From Acidimicrobiia bacterium (GTDB taxonomy: Bacteria > Actinomycetota > Acidimicrobiia > Spongiisociales > JAHEDJ01): a stretch of DNA of 64,000 nt. The notes below the pieces were generated by a model. It was not told the origin of the DNA. It did no database searches and saw nothing but the letters and a program-made list of their open reading frames with translations. A program made the translations under genes and the position numbers. Positions 49,828 through 58,495 of this stretch are shown in pieces. The stretch covers positions 41,108 through 105,107 of the forward strand of contig JARGFH010000007.1 in the NCBI GenBank assembly GCA_029210695.1, in the 5' to 3' direction. How positions within the stretch are numbered: position 1 is the stretch's first letter; every line of letters begins with the position of its first letter.

Positions 49828-50499
49828 CTAGACCGAACGGTCGTCGTACAGCGGCAGCAGCGCCATTGCGTCCCGCCTCACCCGATCGAGTGAGTCGGAC
49901 TCGGCCAGGAGGCTACGGAGAATGAGGGTGGCCGCCTCGTCTGGATGCGATTGTCGCTTGAGATAGTCGGTGGTGGCGAAGAGGTTGGCCCGCGCCAGCA
50001 AAGCGCTCACCATCTGCTGTGCGAGCCAGGAGTCGCCATCGGCAAACTCGCCGGACTCCTGACCGGAGCAAATCAACGAATGAGTGAGGTCGTCAAACTG
50101 GTTGACCAGAGTTTGGAAGAGGGCCAGGTCGGGGTCATTGAGGACTTCGTAGCTGATGTGGGCCCGCATGTCGTAGGGGGAGTTGACGATCCGGGTGATC
50201 TCCCCGCGGATCATGGCGTACAGCTTGGCCGCTGGTGCAGCGTCGGCCTCCACCAGGCGCTTGAGGCCGGCAACTGCGGGAAGGAGGTCATGCTTGTACA
50301 GCTCTTCGGCGATAGCCCGTTTGGTGGGGAAGTGAAAGAACAGTGAGGGCTGGCTGATCCCGACGGCGGCCGCGATCTCTCTGGTGGTCGTTCCGTGGTA
50401 CCCGTTGACCGCCAGCAGCCGGGAAGCTTCGATCAGGATGCGCTCGCGAGTATCCGGAGTGTCGACTGCGGTCGTCTTGTCATTCCCTTTGCTGTTCAT
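49828..50499 (-). CDS. TetR-family regulator 2
   Basis: 223 residues from the ATG at 50499 (MNSKGNDKTT). The frame is open for another 1.1 kb upstream, but that is antisense to amidinotransferase 2. HTH: RILIEASRLLAVNGYHGTTTREIAAAVGISQPSLFFHFPTKRAIAEELY. C-terminal domain resembles that of regulator 1 in length and layout (AKLYAMIRGEITRIVNSPYDMRAHISYEVLNDP vs. the corresponding RLYRYLIWDIS region), so the two are probably paralogues. Divergent from amidinotransferase 2 across operator site 5. Confidence 0.9.
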   Translation of the reverse strand: MNSKGNDKTTAVDTPDTRERILIEASRLLAVNGYHGTTTREIAAAVGISQPSLFFHFPTKRAIAEELYKHDLLPAVAGLKRLVEADAAPAAKLYAMIRGEITRIVNSPYDMRAHISYEVLNDPDLALFQTLVNQFDDLTHSLICSGQESGEFADGDSWLAQQMVSALLARANLFATTDYLKRQSHPDEAATLILRSLLAESDSLDRVRRDAMALLPLYDDRSV

Positions 50500-50564
50500 G
50501 TCCACCACCGAGCGAATCCCATTGTCTCTTCGGAGGCCGTGACCGGCCACCTTCGACAGTCTAT

Positions 50565-50578
50565 CTATCATTTGATAG
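50565..50578. promoter_or_regulatory. TetR-type operator, site 5
   Basis: CTATC-ATTT-GATAG in the 111-nt divergent region between TetR regulator 2 (start 50499, minus) and amidinotransferase 2 (start 50611, plus). Confidence 0.75.
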
Positions 50579-50610
50579 GCTGGGCGCAGGATCCGTTGTC
50601 GGAGGTGTAG

Positions 50611-51744
50611 ATGACCCGGGTGAACTCGTGGAACGAGTGGGATCCGCTCAAGCACGTGGTCGTTGGCCGTATCGACAGCCGGATGGTAGGTGCACCCGAG
50701 GCCGGCATGGTTCTCGATCTTCCGGGCGTCGGTCTGAAGCCGGGCGAGTGGCACGAAATACCCGATCATTACGTGGATAAGGCCACCGCGCAGATGGAGA
50801 GCTTCGCTTCCCTGCTTGCCGGACGAGGCATCAAAGTCGACCGACCGACTTCGATGGACGATCACCAGTACGTTCGCACTCCGGACTGGGAATGCAACCA
50901 CATGTTTGGGACGATGCCGCCCCGCGACATCCTGATGGCGTACGGCAACGAGATCCTCGAGGCGACCATGTCGCAGCGATCCCGCTGGTTCGAGTTCCTC
51001 GCCTACAAGCCGCTCCTCGAGCGGTACTTCAAAGAGGATCCCAACTTCCTGTGGGAGGCAGCTCCCAAACCGCGTTTGTCTGATGAGTCCTACGTCCCCG
51101 GCTACTGGGACGACTTCTACGGCACATGGTCGAACGAGGAACTGACGGCCCGCATGGAGCGGTTTGAGTTTCATCTGACCGAGAAGGAGCCTCTCTTCGA
51201 TGTTGCCGACGCCATGCGATTTGGCAAAGACATCTTCATCCAGCATTCGGCACCCACCAACAGAGCCGGCATCGACTGGTTCAAACGCCACTTCGAAGCG
51301 CGGGGTTTCCGCGTACATGTTCTGGCGTTTGGCGGGACTGTTCAGCCTTGGCATATCGACGTAACGCTCGTTCCGCTGCGGCCGGGTCTGATCATCGTGA
51401 ACCCGAACCATCCGTCCCTCGTTCCAGAGTTCTACGAACTGTTCAAGATCAACGATTGGGAGGTCGTCGAGGCGGTTCCCGTCTCCAGGGCCAAGCAGCC
51501 GCCCTACAGCATGTGCCACGAGTCGCTCGGCTACAACGTGTTCTCGCTCGATCCGAGCACCGTGTGCGTGGAGTCGAACGAAGTTGAGTTCATGGATCAA
51601 CTCGACGGACTCGGTCTTGACGTCGTCCCCATCGACTTCATCGATGTATCGATGTTCGGCGGCGCCCTGCACTGCGCAACCCTCGACGTTGAGCGGGACG
51701 GCGACATGGAGGACTACTTCCCGAACCAGATTCCCGGATTCTGA
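50611..51744 (+). CDS. Amidinotransferase, arginine:glycine amidinotransferase-like (copy 2)
   Basis: 377 residues, ATG with GGAGGTGT upstream. Paralogue of the 35595 gene: VNSWNEWDPLKHVVVGRIDS, MFGTMPPRDILMAYGNEILE, ATMSQRSRWFEFLAYKPLLE, active-site His in QPWHIDVTLVPLRPG and nucleophile C355 in GGALHCATLDV, same C-terminal ending (QIPGF versus QIPGY). Differences around the His (FGGTVQPWHIDVT versus WEAHPMHIDATF) suggest a different acceptor. Followed 46 nt later by aminotransferase 2 in the same operon. Confidence 0.9.
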   Translation: MTRVNSWNEWDPLKHVVVGRIDSRMVGAPEAGMVLDLPGVGLKPGEWHEIPDHYVDKATAQMESFASLLAGRGIKVDRPTSMDDHQYVRTPDWECNHMFGTMPPRDILMAYGNEILEATMSQRSRWFEFLAYKPLLERYFKEDPNFLWEAAPKPRLSDESYVPGYWDDFYGTWSNEELTARMERFEFHLTEKEPLFDVADAMRFGKDIFIQHSAPTNRAGIDWFKRHFEARGFRVHVLAFGGTVQPWHIDVTLVPLRPGLIIVNPNHPSLVPEFYELFKINDWEVVEAVPVSRAKQPPYSMCHESLGYNVFSLDPSTVCVESNEVEFMDQLDGLGLDVVPIDFIDVSMFGGALHCATLDVERDGDMEDYFPNQIPGF

Positions 51745-51790
51745 AGAATCGACTCTTCAACCGACACCGTTTGCAGGAAAGGACCCAGAG

Positions 51791-53200
51791 ATGGCGGACT
51801 ACATGAGCACCGAGACCCCGGCGGTTGTTGAACGCGATAAGCGCCACCATGTTCATCCATATCAGGTGTTCGACTCGTTCGCCGAGCATGGCGCACTCCC
51901 CATCGCCTCCGGGCACGGTGCCTTCATCACCGACACCGACGGCAAGCGGTATGTGGACGCGGTCGGCGGTCTGTGGTGCACGAACATCGGGTTGGGACGC
52001 GAGGAAATGGTCGAGGCTATCGCCCACCAGGTGAGACGACTCGCCTATTCCAACCCGTTTGTCGATATGACACATGTGCCGGCGGCTGATCTAGCGACCA
52101 AACTCGCCGAGCTCGCTCCCGGTGACTTGAACCACGTGTTCTTCAGTACGGGTGGTTCGACCGCCAACGATCTTGCCTACCGGATCATTCAGTTCTATCA
52201 AGCAGTACGCGGCAAACCCGAAAAGCGCCACGTGATCTCTCGCATCGACGCCTATCACGGTCAGACGTACGCGGCCGTGTCGATCGGAGGCAAGCCGGGT
52301 GACCGGATCGATGAGTTCGAGTTCCTCGACAACATCCATCATCTCAGCTCACCAAACCAGTATCGGTACGGGCGCCATCTCTCCGAGAAGGAATTCGGCG
52401 ACCAGTTGTACGACGAGTTCGAGAGCAAGGTGGCCGAACTCGGTGGGGCCGAAAAGGTCGCCGCCTTTTTCGCCGAGCCGATCATGGGTGCAGGTGGCGT
52501 TGTCCCTCCTCCCGACAACTATCTGAAACGCATCTGGGAGTTCTGCCGGGACAACGACATCATCTATGTTTCGGATGAAGTCGTCACCGGTTTCGGGCGT
52601 CTGGGCGAATGGTTCGCTTCTGAGAAGATCTTCGGTATCGAACCCGACATCATCACCTCCGCCAAGGGTCTCACGTCTGGATACTTGCCACTAGGCGCAA
52701 CGATCTTCTCAGATCGGATCTTCGATGTGATCGCCGAACCCGGACACCATCGTTATCTGCCGCTGGGTTTCACGTACGGCGGTCATCCTGTCTCCTGCGC
52801 GGCCGCTCTCAAGAACATCGAGATAATTGAGAACGAGGGCATCCTCGAGCACGTCCGTGAGATCGGGCCATACCTCATGGAGCAGTTGGAGACTCTGCGG
52901 GAGCTGCCGATGGTTGGTGACGTCCGGGGCTCCCACCTGATGGTGTGCATCGAGTTCGTGCGTGATGTCGAGACCGGTGAGGCATATCCAGACGAAATCG
53001 ACATCGGCAAGCGGGTGTCGAACGAGTGCGATGCTCGCGGCTTGATCGTGCGACCGGTCGAGAACCTCAACATCATGTCGCCGCCGCTCATCATCACACG
53101 GCAGGACATCGAGTTCATCGTCGACACGTTACGGGAGTCGATCCCGCCGGCCTATGCGGCGGCCGAGAAGGCGATGACCGAGATTGGGAAGGGGACATAG
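51791..53200 (+). CDS. Class III aminotransferase, copy 2
   Basis: 469 residues from the ATG at 51791 (MADYMSTETPAVVERDKRHH), GGAAAGGA upstream. Fold-type I PLP enzyme with YVDAVGGLWCTNIGLGREEM, FFSTGGSTANDLAYRI, AYHGQTYAAVSIGG, D262 in YVSDEVVTGFGRLGEWFA and PLP-Lys K292 in SAKGLTSGYLPLG. The layout (GGLWCTNIGxGR, HHVHPYQxF) resembles putrescine/beta-alanine/omega-amino acid:pyruvate aminotransferases. It pairs with amidinotransferase 2 just as copy 1 pairs with amidinotransferase 1. An amidohydrolase starts 4 nt after its stop. Confidence 0.92.
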   Translation: MADYMSTETPAVVERDKRHHVHPYQVFDSFAEHGALPIASGHGAFITDTDGKRYVDAVGGLWCTNIGLGREEMVEAIAHQVRRLAYSNPFVDMTHVPAADLATKLAELAPGDLNHVFFSTGGSTANDLAYRIIQFYQAVRGKPEKRHVISRIDAYHGQTYAAVSIGGKPGDRIDEFEFLDNIHHLSSPNQYRYGRHLSEKEFGDQLYDEFESKVAELGGAEKVAAFFAEPIMGAGGVVPPPDNYLKRIWEFCRDNDIIYVSDEVVTGFGRLGEWFASEKIFGIEPDIITSAKGLTSGYLPLGATIFSDRIFDVIAEPGHHRYLPLGFTYGGHPVSCAAALKNIEIIENEGILEHVREIGPYLMEQLETLRELPMVGDVRGSHLMVCIEFVRDVETGEAYPDEIDIGKRVSNECDARGLIVRPVENLNIMSPPLIITRQDIEFIVDTLRESIPPAYAAAEKAMTEIGKGT

Positions 53201-53204
53201 GTCG

Positions 53205-54830
53205 ATGACTGCGGTGCGGGTCTTCCACAGTGGGATGGTCTACACGGCGGACGCCGCAGGGACCCGGACGCAGGCAGTGGCAGTCGGCCACGGCCGCATC
53301 ATGGCCGTGGGCAGCGACAACGAGGTGCTAACCGCCTATCCGAGCGCCGAACTGATGGATCTCGGAGGCCGCACCATGGTCCCCGGCTTCATCGACGCTC
53401 ACAACCACTATCTGGCTACCGGGGAAGGGCTGGCAGCCATCGATGCGCGCTTTCCGGGAGTTGCTTCGCCTGATGACCTCGTGGCGGCAGTAGCCGCAGC
53501 AGCCGACGACCGAGCGGCCGGGCAGTGGTTGTCCGGTTTTGGGTTCGATCACGCCAAGTACGACCGGTGGCCCACCCGGTGGGACCTCGACCGAGCGACC
53601 ACGGAGCATCCTGTCGCCATCCGTCACGTCTCGGGTCATTACCTGCTGGTCAACTCCGTCGCCCTGGCTGCAGCCGGCGTTAACGACTCCACCCCCGATC
53701 CAAAGGGCGGCGCTTTCGTACGGGACGAAGTCGGACACCTCACCGGGCTGTGCCTCGATGCAGCGATGGGCATCGTCGAGCCGGTCGCGGTTGACATCGG
53801 TTCGCACGGCCCGAACTTCCACGTGCAGGCTTCGATGGACGACCTGGTGGCTGCCGTTGATCGGGCTGGCCGGGCCTACGTGGCCGCCGGCCTTACGACC
53901 GTGTGCGACGCCCAGGTCACCAGACGTGAAATGGCCGCCTATCGCCGGGCCCGGGCGCTGGGTTCCTGGTGGGTGCGAGTGGCTTGCATGCCTCTCTCCA
54001 ACCAACTGGCCGAGTACGGTGCCGCCGGTCTGGCCAGTGGGTTCGGAGACGACATGCTCTGGTTGGGGCCGATGAAGTTCTACATGGATGGCTCCCTGAT
54101 CGGTGGAACGGCGGTCTTCACGGAACCGTATGGAGAACACGGGGAGTTCGAGGGGATCTTCTACTGGCAGCCCGAGGAGATGCGGTCGATGATCACCGAA
54201 GCGCATCGCCAGGGATGGCAGGTGGGAGTGCACACCCAGGGAGACCGCGCCATTGAAGCAACCCTCGATGCCATCGAGGCGGCTATGGAGTCCGATCCAC
54301 GTCCGGACCCGCGGCACCGAATAGAGCACTGCGGCCTTCCAACGGCGGAGCAGGTCGCCCGCATGGCACGCCTGGGCGTGGTAGCAATCAACCAGCCCAA
54401 CTATCTGCACGATCAGGGGGACGAGTTCCTCGCCAGGCTCGGCGAGCGGGCTCATCGGCTCCAGCCCCTTCGAGCCGAGCTCGAGGCTGGAGTGACGATC
54501 GCCCTGAGCAGCGACGCCGACGTCACCACTTTCCGGCCGCTCGAGACCATCACCAACGCGGTGATGCGCACGACTATGGGAGGTCGAGCGATCGGCGCCG
54601 ACCAGGCGTTGACCGTTGAGGAGGCGATCCGAGCCCACACCATCGACGCGGCATACTCCATCTTCGCCGAAGACCGGCTCGGATCCATCGAACCCGGCAA
54701 ACAGGCCGATCTGGTCGTCATCGACGGTGACCCCTTCTCGGCTCCGCCCAACGAGATTCGTGATCTGGAAGTGTGGATGACCGTGATCGACGGAAAGACG
54801 GTCTTCGATCCGGGCGGGCTGATCCTGTGA
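53205..54830 (+). CDS. Amidohydrolase family protein (YtcJ-like), copy 1
   Basis: 541 residues from the ATG at 53205. Amidohydrolase-3/YtcJ type: GRTMVPGFIDAHNHYLATGEG (metal HxH as HNH), late metal His in QVGVHTQGDRAIEATLDAIE and HRIEHCGLPT, Asp in LSSDADVTTFRPLE, and the C-terminal beta-sandwich EPGKQADLVVIDGDPFS. Substrates of this family are poorly known (N-formyl or N-acyl amides, amidines). Overlaps the agmatine deiminase homologue by 4 nt and has a distant paralogue at 62278. Confidence 0.88.
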   Translation: MTAVRVFHSGMVYTADAAGTRTQAVAVGHGRIMAVGSDNEVLTAYPSAELMDLGGRTMVPGFIDAHNHYLATGEGLAAIDARFPGVASPDDLVAAVAAAADDRAAGQWLSGFGFDHAKYDRWPTRWDLDRATTEHPVAIRHVSGHYLLVNSVALAAAGVNDSTPDPKGGAFVRDEVGHLTGLCLDAAMGIVEPVAVDIGSHGPNFHVQASMDDLVAAVDRAGRAYVAAGLTTVCDAQVTRREMAAYRRARALGSWWVRVACMPLSNQLAEYGAAGLASGFGDDMLWLGPMKFYMDGSLIGGTAVFTEPYGEHGEFEGIFYWQPEEMRSMITEAHRQGWQVGVHTQGDRAIEATLDAIEAAMESDPRPDPRHRIEHCGLPTAEQVARMARLGVVAINQPNYLHDQGDEFLARLGERAHRLQPLRAELEAGVTIALSSDADVTTFRPLETITNAVMRTTMGGRAIGADQALTVEEAIRAHTIDAAYSIFAEDRLGSIEPGKQADLVVIDGDPFSAPPNEIRDLEVWMTVIDGKTVFDPGGLIL

Positions 54831-55834
54831 GCTTCCGAATGCCGGCCGAATGGGAGCCACACGAGCGCACCCTGATGGCCTGGCCGGTGCACCACTCGTG
54901 GGGAGCCCACCTCGACCGTGCTCGGCAGGCGTATGCCGATCTGGCCAACGCCATCATCGACTTCGAGCCGCTCACGATGCTCGTCAACCCTGGCGAGGGC
55001 GCCGGAGCCCATCGCCTCCTGAGCAGCCGGATCGACCTGGTCGAGATCCCCTACGAGTCGGCGTGGCAGCGCGACTCCGGGCCCCTCGTCGTGGTGGATG
55101 ACCAGGGATCTCGCCGCGGAATCGATTTCCGCTTCAACGCCTGGGGTGAACGCTTTTTGCCCTACCAACAGACCGCCGAAGCCGCCGGGGCGATCCTGTC
55201 CCACCTGGGCATCGAGCGGGTCGCCTCGTCCATGGTGCTCGAAGGAGGCTCGATCACCGTCGACGGTGAGGGCACGCTCATCACCACCGAGCAATGTTTA
55301 CTCAATCCCAACCGCAATCGGGATATGACGAGAGGAGACATCGAACGGGAACTCGGGGAGAAGCTGGGTATCGAGAAGGTCATCTGGCTCCCCGTCGGCA
55401 TCGCCGCCGACTTCGCTACCGACGGACACGTAGACGCGGTGTGCACATTCGCGGCGCCGGGCGCCGTCCTCCTCCAAGGCTGCACCGACCCCCACGATCC
55501 CGATTTCGAGCGTATGGCGGCCAACCGGGCGGCGCTCGACACGCAGACCGACAGCTCCGGACGCTCCTTGCAGGTCATCGAACTCCCCGACTTGCCCGGC
55601 GAGCCGTTCAAGGGGGCCGACATCGGGGTTGCCTACGCCAACCTCGTCATCGTCAACGGGGCCGTGATCGGCGGGATCGGCGGATACCCAACCGACGATG
55701 AGGCCCTGGAGATCATCGGCACGGCGTTCCCCCAACGCGCGGTGGTCGGTGTCGATGCAAGGATCATCTCGTACGCGGGCGGCGGTCCCCATTGCACGAC
55801 GATGCAGATACCGGCAGGAGGGTCCACAACATGA
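54827..55834 (+). CDS. aguA: Agmatine deiminase family protein (peptidyl-arginine-deiminase fold)
   Basis: 335 residues from the GTG at 54827 that overlaps the upstream stop. Family marks: MPAEWEPHERTLMAWP at the N-terminus, ESAWQRDSGPLVVV, FNAWGERFLPYQQ, VLEGGSITVDGEGTLITTEQCLL, ADFATDGHVDAVCTF and the nucleophile C323 in GGGPHCTTMQIP. Agmatine deiminase makes N-carbamoylputrescine plus ammonia, the substrate of the next gene's product. The Cys motif is one residue shorter than the usual GGGNIHC, so a related guanidino substrate is possible. ATGA overlap with the next gene. Confidence 0.88.
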   Translation: MSFRMPAEWEPHERTLMAWPVHHSWGAHLDRARQAYADLANAIIDFEPLTMLVNPGEGAGAHRLLSSRIDLVEIPYESAWQRDSGPLVVVDDQGSRRGIDFRFNAWGERFLPYQQTAEAAGAILSHLGIERVASSMVLEGGSITVDGEGTLITTEQCLLNPNRNRDMTRGDIERELGEKLGIEKVIWLPVGIAADFATDGHVDAVCTFAAPGAVLLQGCTDPHDPDFERMAANRAALDTQTDSSGRSLQVIELPDLPGEPFKGADIGVAYANLVIVNGAVIGGIGGYPTDDEALEIIGTAFPQRAVVGVDARIISYAGGGPHCTTMQIPAGGSTT

Positions 55835-56772
55835 CCGACTTCCAGGTGATCACGAGAATCGACGACGTGCTTCCCTCACCGGCTCGGCATGAGGCGCCGA
55901 GCGGTCGGGGTGTGTTGCGAATTGGGGCCGTGCAGTGTGCCTGGGACGCCGACCCCGACCTGCATCAGGCAACGCTGGCGGAAGGGATTCGGCTGGCGGC
56001 GTCGCAGGGGGCGAGAGTGATATGCCTGCAGGAGCTCACGCTTTCGCCCTACTTCGCGGTCGCCCCCGACGACATCGAGGCGGCCGCCCGCTGGATCGAA
56101 GACCTCGAAGAAGGACCGACCGCGACTTTCGCCAGACGGATGGCAGCCGAGACCGGCGCGACCATCCACGCCAGTCTCTATGAGCGAGATCCCGGCGGGC
56201 TCGGCTTCAACACCGCCATCGCGATGGATGCGGCCGGAGAACTGCGGGCTCGCACTCGCAAGGTACATATTCCCCAGTTCCCGCTCTATCACGAAGATCG
56301 CTACTTCGCTCCGGGCGACAGCGGGTTCCCCGTGATCGACATCGAAGGAGCCGGCTTCGGGTTCCCGACCTGCTGGGACCAGTGGTATCCGGAACTGGCC
56401 CGCATCTACTCGCTCGAAGGCGCAGAGATTCTCGTCTATCCCACAGCAATCGGCATCGACCCGGACGAACTCGACTACGACACGCAACCCATGTGGCGGC
56501 ACATCATCACCGCCAACGGCATGGCCAACGCGACCTTCATGGTGGTGATCAACCGCATCGGCACCGAAGGTCCGACCACCTTCTACGGCTCGTCGTTCAT
56601 CTCCGATCCATACGGGCGAGTCGTTGTCGAAGCCCCGCGCGACGAACCGGCGGTGCTGGTCGCGGACCTCGATCTCGACCAACGAAGGGACTGGATGACC
56701 TTCGGGCTCTTCGACACCAGGCGCCCGGATCAGTACCAGCGATTGGCACAGTCGGACGGGGACGGTGCATGA
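55831..56772 (+). CDS. aguB: N-carbamoylputrescine amidase-like nitrilase-family hydrolase
   Basis: 313 residues. Nitrilase triad E68 (CLQELTLSPYF), K144 (RTRKVHIPQFPLYHE), C181 (FPTCWDQWYPE). The QELxxxPYF and CWDQWYPE blocks are those of N-carbamoylputrescine amidases, which release putrescine, CO2 and ammonia. An extra N-terminal stretch of about 28 residues precedes the fold. Translationally coupled to aguA; together they convert agmatine to putrescine. Confidence 0.88.
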   Translation: MTDFQVITRIDDVLPSPARHEAPSGRGVLRIGAVQCAWDADPDLHQATLAEGIRLAASQGARVICLQELTLSPYFAVAPDDIEAAARWIEDLEEGPTATFARRMAAETGATIHASLYERDPGGLGFNTAIAMDAAGELRARTRKVHIPQFPLYHEDRYFAPGDSGFPVIDIEGAGFGFPTCWDQWYPELARIYSLEGAEILVYPTAIGIDPDELDYDTQPMWRHIITANGMANATFMVVINRIGTEGPTTFYGSSFISDPYGRVVVEAPRDEPAVLVADLDLDQRRDWMTFGLFDTRRPDQYQRLAQSDGDGA

Positions 56773-56816
56773 ACACGACTCGGACGACACCCCGTCAATC
56801 ACGGATCCTTAGGATT

Positions 56817-56833
56817 GGATCTAAACCAGATCC
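56817..56833 (+). other. Small hairpin before the peptide-transporter operon
   Basis: GGATCT (56817-56822), loop AAACC, AGATCC (56828-56833), inside a longer imperfect dyad (ATTGG...CCGATT). It may be an operator or a weak attenuator in the 97-nt gap between aguB and the binding-protein gene. Confidence 0.35.
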
Positions 56834-56869
56834 GATTCTCCAAACAGCACCCGAGAGGAGATAGAAACC

Positions 56870-58441
56870 ATGAGGCGAAGAACAGGAATCATCGTATTCG
56901 TGTTGATGGCGCTGCTGGTCGCGGCTTGCGGTGATAGCACAGATGGCACCGAGGCCACCGACGATACGCCGACCGGGACGACGCAGCCGGGAACCGAGCC
57001 GACGGTGGCGCCCGGCGACGATGGGGGAGGCACGCTCACTGCCGTTCGCTTCGAGTCGTTCGACGGCTGGGTACTCGACTCCGCGGCTGCCTATTCCAGC
57101 TACCAGACGCACCAGGCGGTGATCGAGCCGTTGATGCGTTTCGGTTCCGACGGGCAGTCGATCGAGCCGGGGCTGGCCGAGAGCTGGGATTACGACCCGG
57201 ACGGGCTGACGATCACTTTCACGCTGCATGAGGGAACACGCTTCAGCAACGGCGACCCCGTCACCGCAGAGGATGTCGCCTTTTCGCTCGACATCTGGAA
57301 TGCCGGACCGAACTTCGGCGGATCCTGGGATGCCATCGCCGGAGTAACGGGTGAGGGACGAGAGATCGTTATGGAACTCGCCTACCCGGACAATACGGTC
57401 ATGGCGGTACTCGCCTCCTCGATCTCGGGCATCATGCCCAAGGATTTCGGCGGACTGACCGAAGATGACTACTACAACAATCCGATCGGCGCAGGTGCCT
57501 TTGTCGTGGATGAGTGGTCGATCGGCGGCCGCATAATCCTGTCGCCCAACGAGTTCTACTACGACCCGGAGCGCCCGTATGTGGATGAGCTCATTCTCGA
57601 TGTGGTGACCGACGAGGCCGAGCGGCAAATCCTCTTTGATAGCGGCGAGGCCCAGATCATCGAGTACCTGTCGCCAACCGTCGCCCCACAGTACGACCCG
57701 GCGGACGTCTACATCTGCACGGTTCACTCCGTTGAACACATCGGACTCAACGTGCTGAGGCCACCATTCGACGATCTGTTGGTACGTCAAGCGGTTGCCT
57801 ACGCGATCGATTACGACGCCATCGACGCCGCGCTGGGTGAGTACTTCGGCCTCCCGAGCGGGATTCTGTCGCCCAACATCCTCAACTGGGCTCCACCGTC
57901 CAAACCGTATTTCAGGCGGGACCTGGATACGGCCAATGATCTCCTGGCACAGTCGTCGGCGGCGGGAGGTACTTCGGCGGAGCTGATTTACGACGCCGGC
58001 AACGCTCTGGATACTCTCGTTGTGCAGATCATTCAGGCGAATCTCGCCGAGATCGGCATCGACGTGTCGTTGAGTGCGCTCGAAACCGGTGCGTTCCTGG
58101 ATCGGGCGTTTTCGATCGACGCCGACATGACGATCTGGAACTACGGAGCTATCTCGCCGAATATCTCCGACCCCATGATCTGGATTTATGCGACCGGGTG
58201 GCTGTTCTCCGGGTTCGAGACCGATACATTGTTCGACCAGTTCCTGGCCTACGCAGACGCCGCCACGAATGAGGATATGCAGGCAATCGTCACCGAGATC
58301 CAGGACGGTGCCATCGACGAGGCTGCCGCCATCGCCGTGGCAGAAGGTTCCTACCTTCACGCGGTGAATCAGAACCTGACCGGGTTCGCGTCCGCCCCAT
58401 GGGGCCTGTACTACTACGACACCATCGGGCTCGGCGGCTAG
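56870..58441 (+). CDS. Peptide/nickel-type ABC transporter substrate-binding lipoprotein (family 5)
   Basis: 523 residues, ATG with GAGAGGAG upstream. Lipoprotein signal MRRRTGIIVFVLMALL then VAAC (Cys20), Thr-rich linker. Family-5 (DppA/OppA) receptor: VIEPLMRFGSDGQSIEPGLAESWDYDPDGLTITFTLHEGTRFS (in pieces: PGLAESW, FTLHEGTRFSNGDPVTAEDVAFS), NNPIGAGAFVVDEW, DDLLVRQAVAYAIDYDAI. Ligand unknown; neighbours suggest N-rich small molecules or dipeptides. Confidence 0.92.
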   Translation: MRRRTGIIVFVLMALLVAACGDSTDGTEATDDTPTGTTQPGTEPTVAPGDDGGGTLTAVRFESFDGWVLDSAAAYSSYQTHQAVIEPLMRFGSDGQSIEPGLAESWDYDPDGLTITFTLHEGTRFSNGDPVTAEDVAFSLDIWNAGPNFGGSWDAIAGVTGEGREIVMELAYPDNTVMAVLASSISGIMPKDFGGLTEDDYYNNPIGAGAFVVDEWSIGGRIILSPNEFYYDPERPYVDELILDVVTDEAERQILFDSGEAQIIEYLSPTVAPQYDPADVYICTVHSVEHIGLNVLRPPFDDLLVRQAVAYAIDYDAIDAALGEYFGLPSGILSPNILNWAPPSKPYFRRDLDTANDLLAQSSAAGGTSAELIYDAGNALDTLVVQIIQANLAEIGIDVSLSALETGAFLDRAFSIDADMTIWNYGAISPNISDPMIWIYATGWLFSGFETDTLFDQFLAYADAATNEDMQAIVTEIQDGAIDEAAAIAVAEGSYLHAVNQNLTGFASAPWGLYYYDTIGLGG

Positions 58442-58448
58442 AACGATC

Positions 58449-58485
58449 AGAGTGGGCGCCGGGGCTACCGCCCGGCGTCCACTCT
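58449..58485 (+). terminator. Strong intergenic hairpin after the receptor gene
   Basis: 15-bp stem, 58449-58463 with 58471-58485, one G-U pair, loop GCTACCG; no T-run follows. Hairpins at this place in ABC operons commonly protect the receptor message or partly end transcription, giving more receptor than permease. Confidence 0.6.
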
Positions 58486-58495
58486 CAACGGGAAG

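Noticed and set aside
50500..51672. Upstream extension of the TetR regulator 2 reading frame (minus strand)
   Set aside because: It is antisense to amidinotransferase 2, shows no TetR-like sequence, and the true HTH start is at 50499.
53328..54860. 510-residue open frame on the minus strand
   Set aside because: Antisense shadow of the amidohydrolase gene, which has full family motifs; high GC makes long shadow frames common.
56795..58360. 521-residue open frame on the minus strand
   Set aside because: Antisense to the family-5 binding protein with its clear signal peptide; no motif in the shadow translation.
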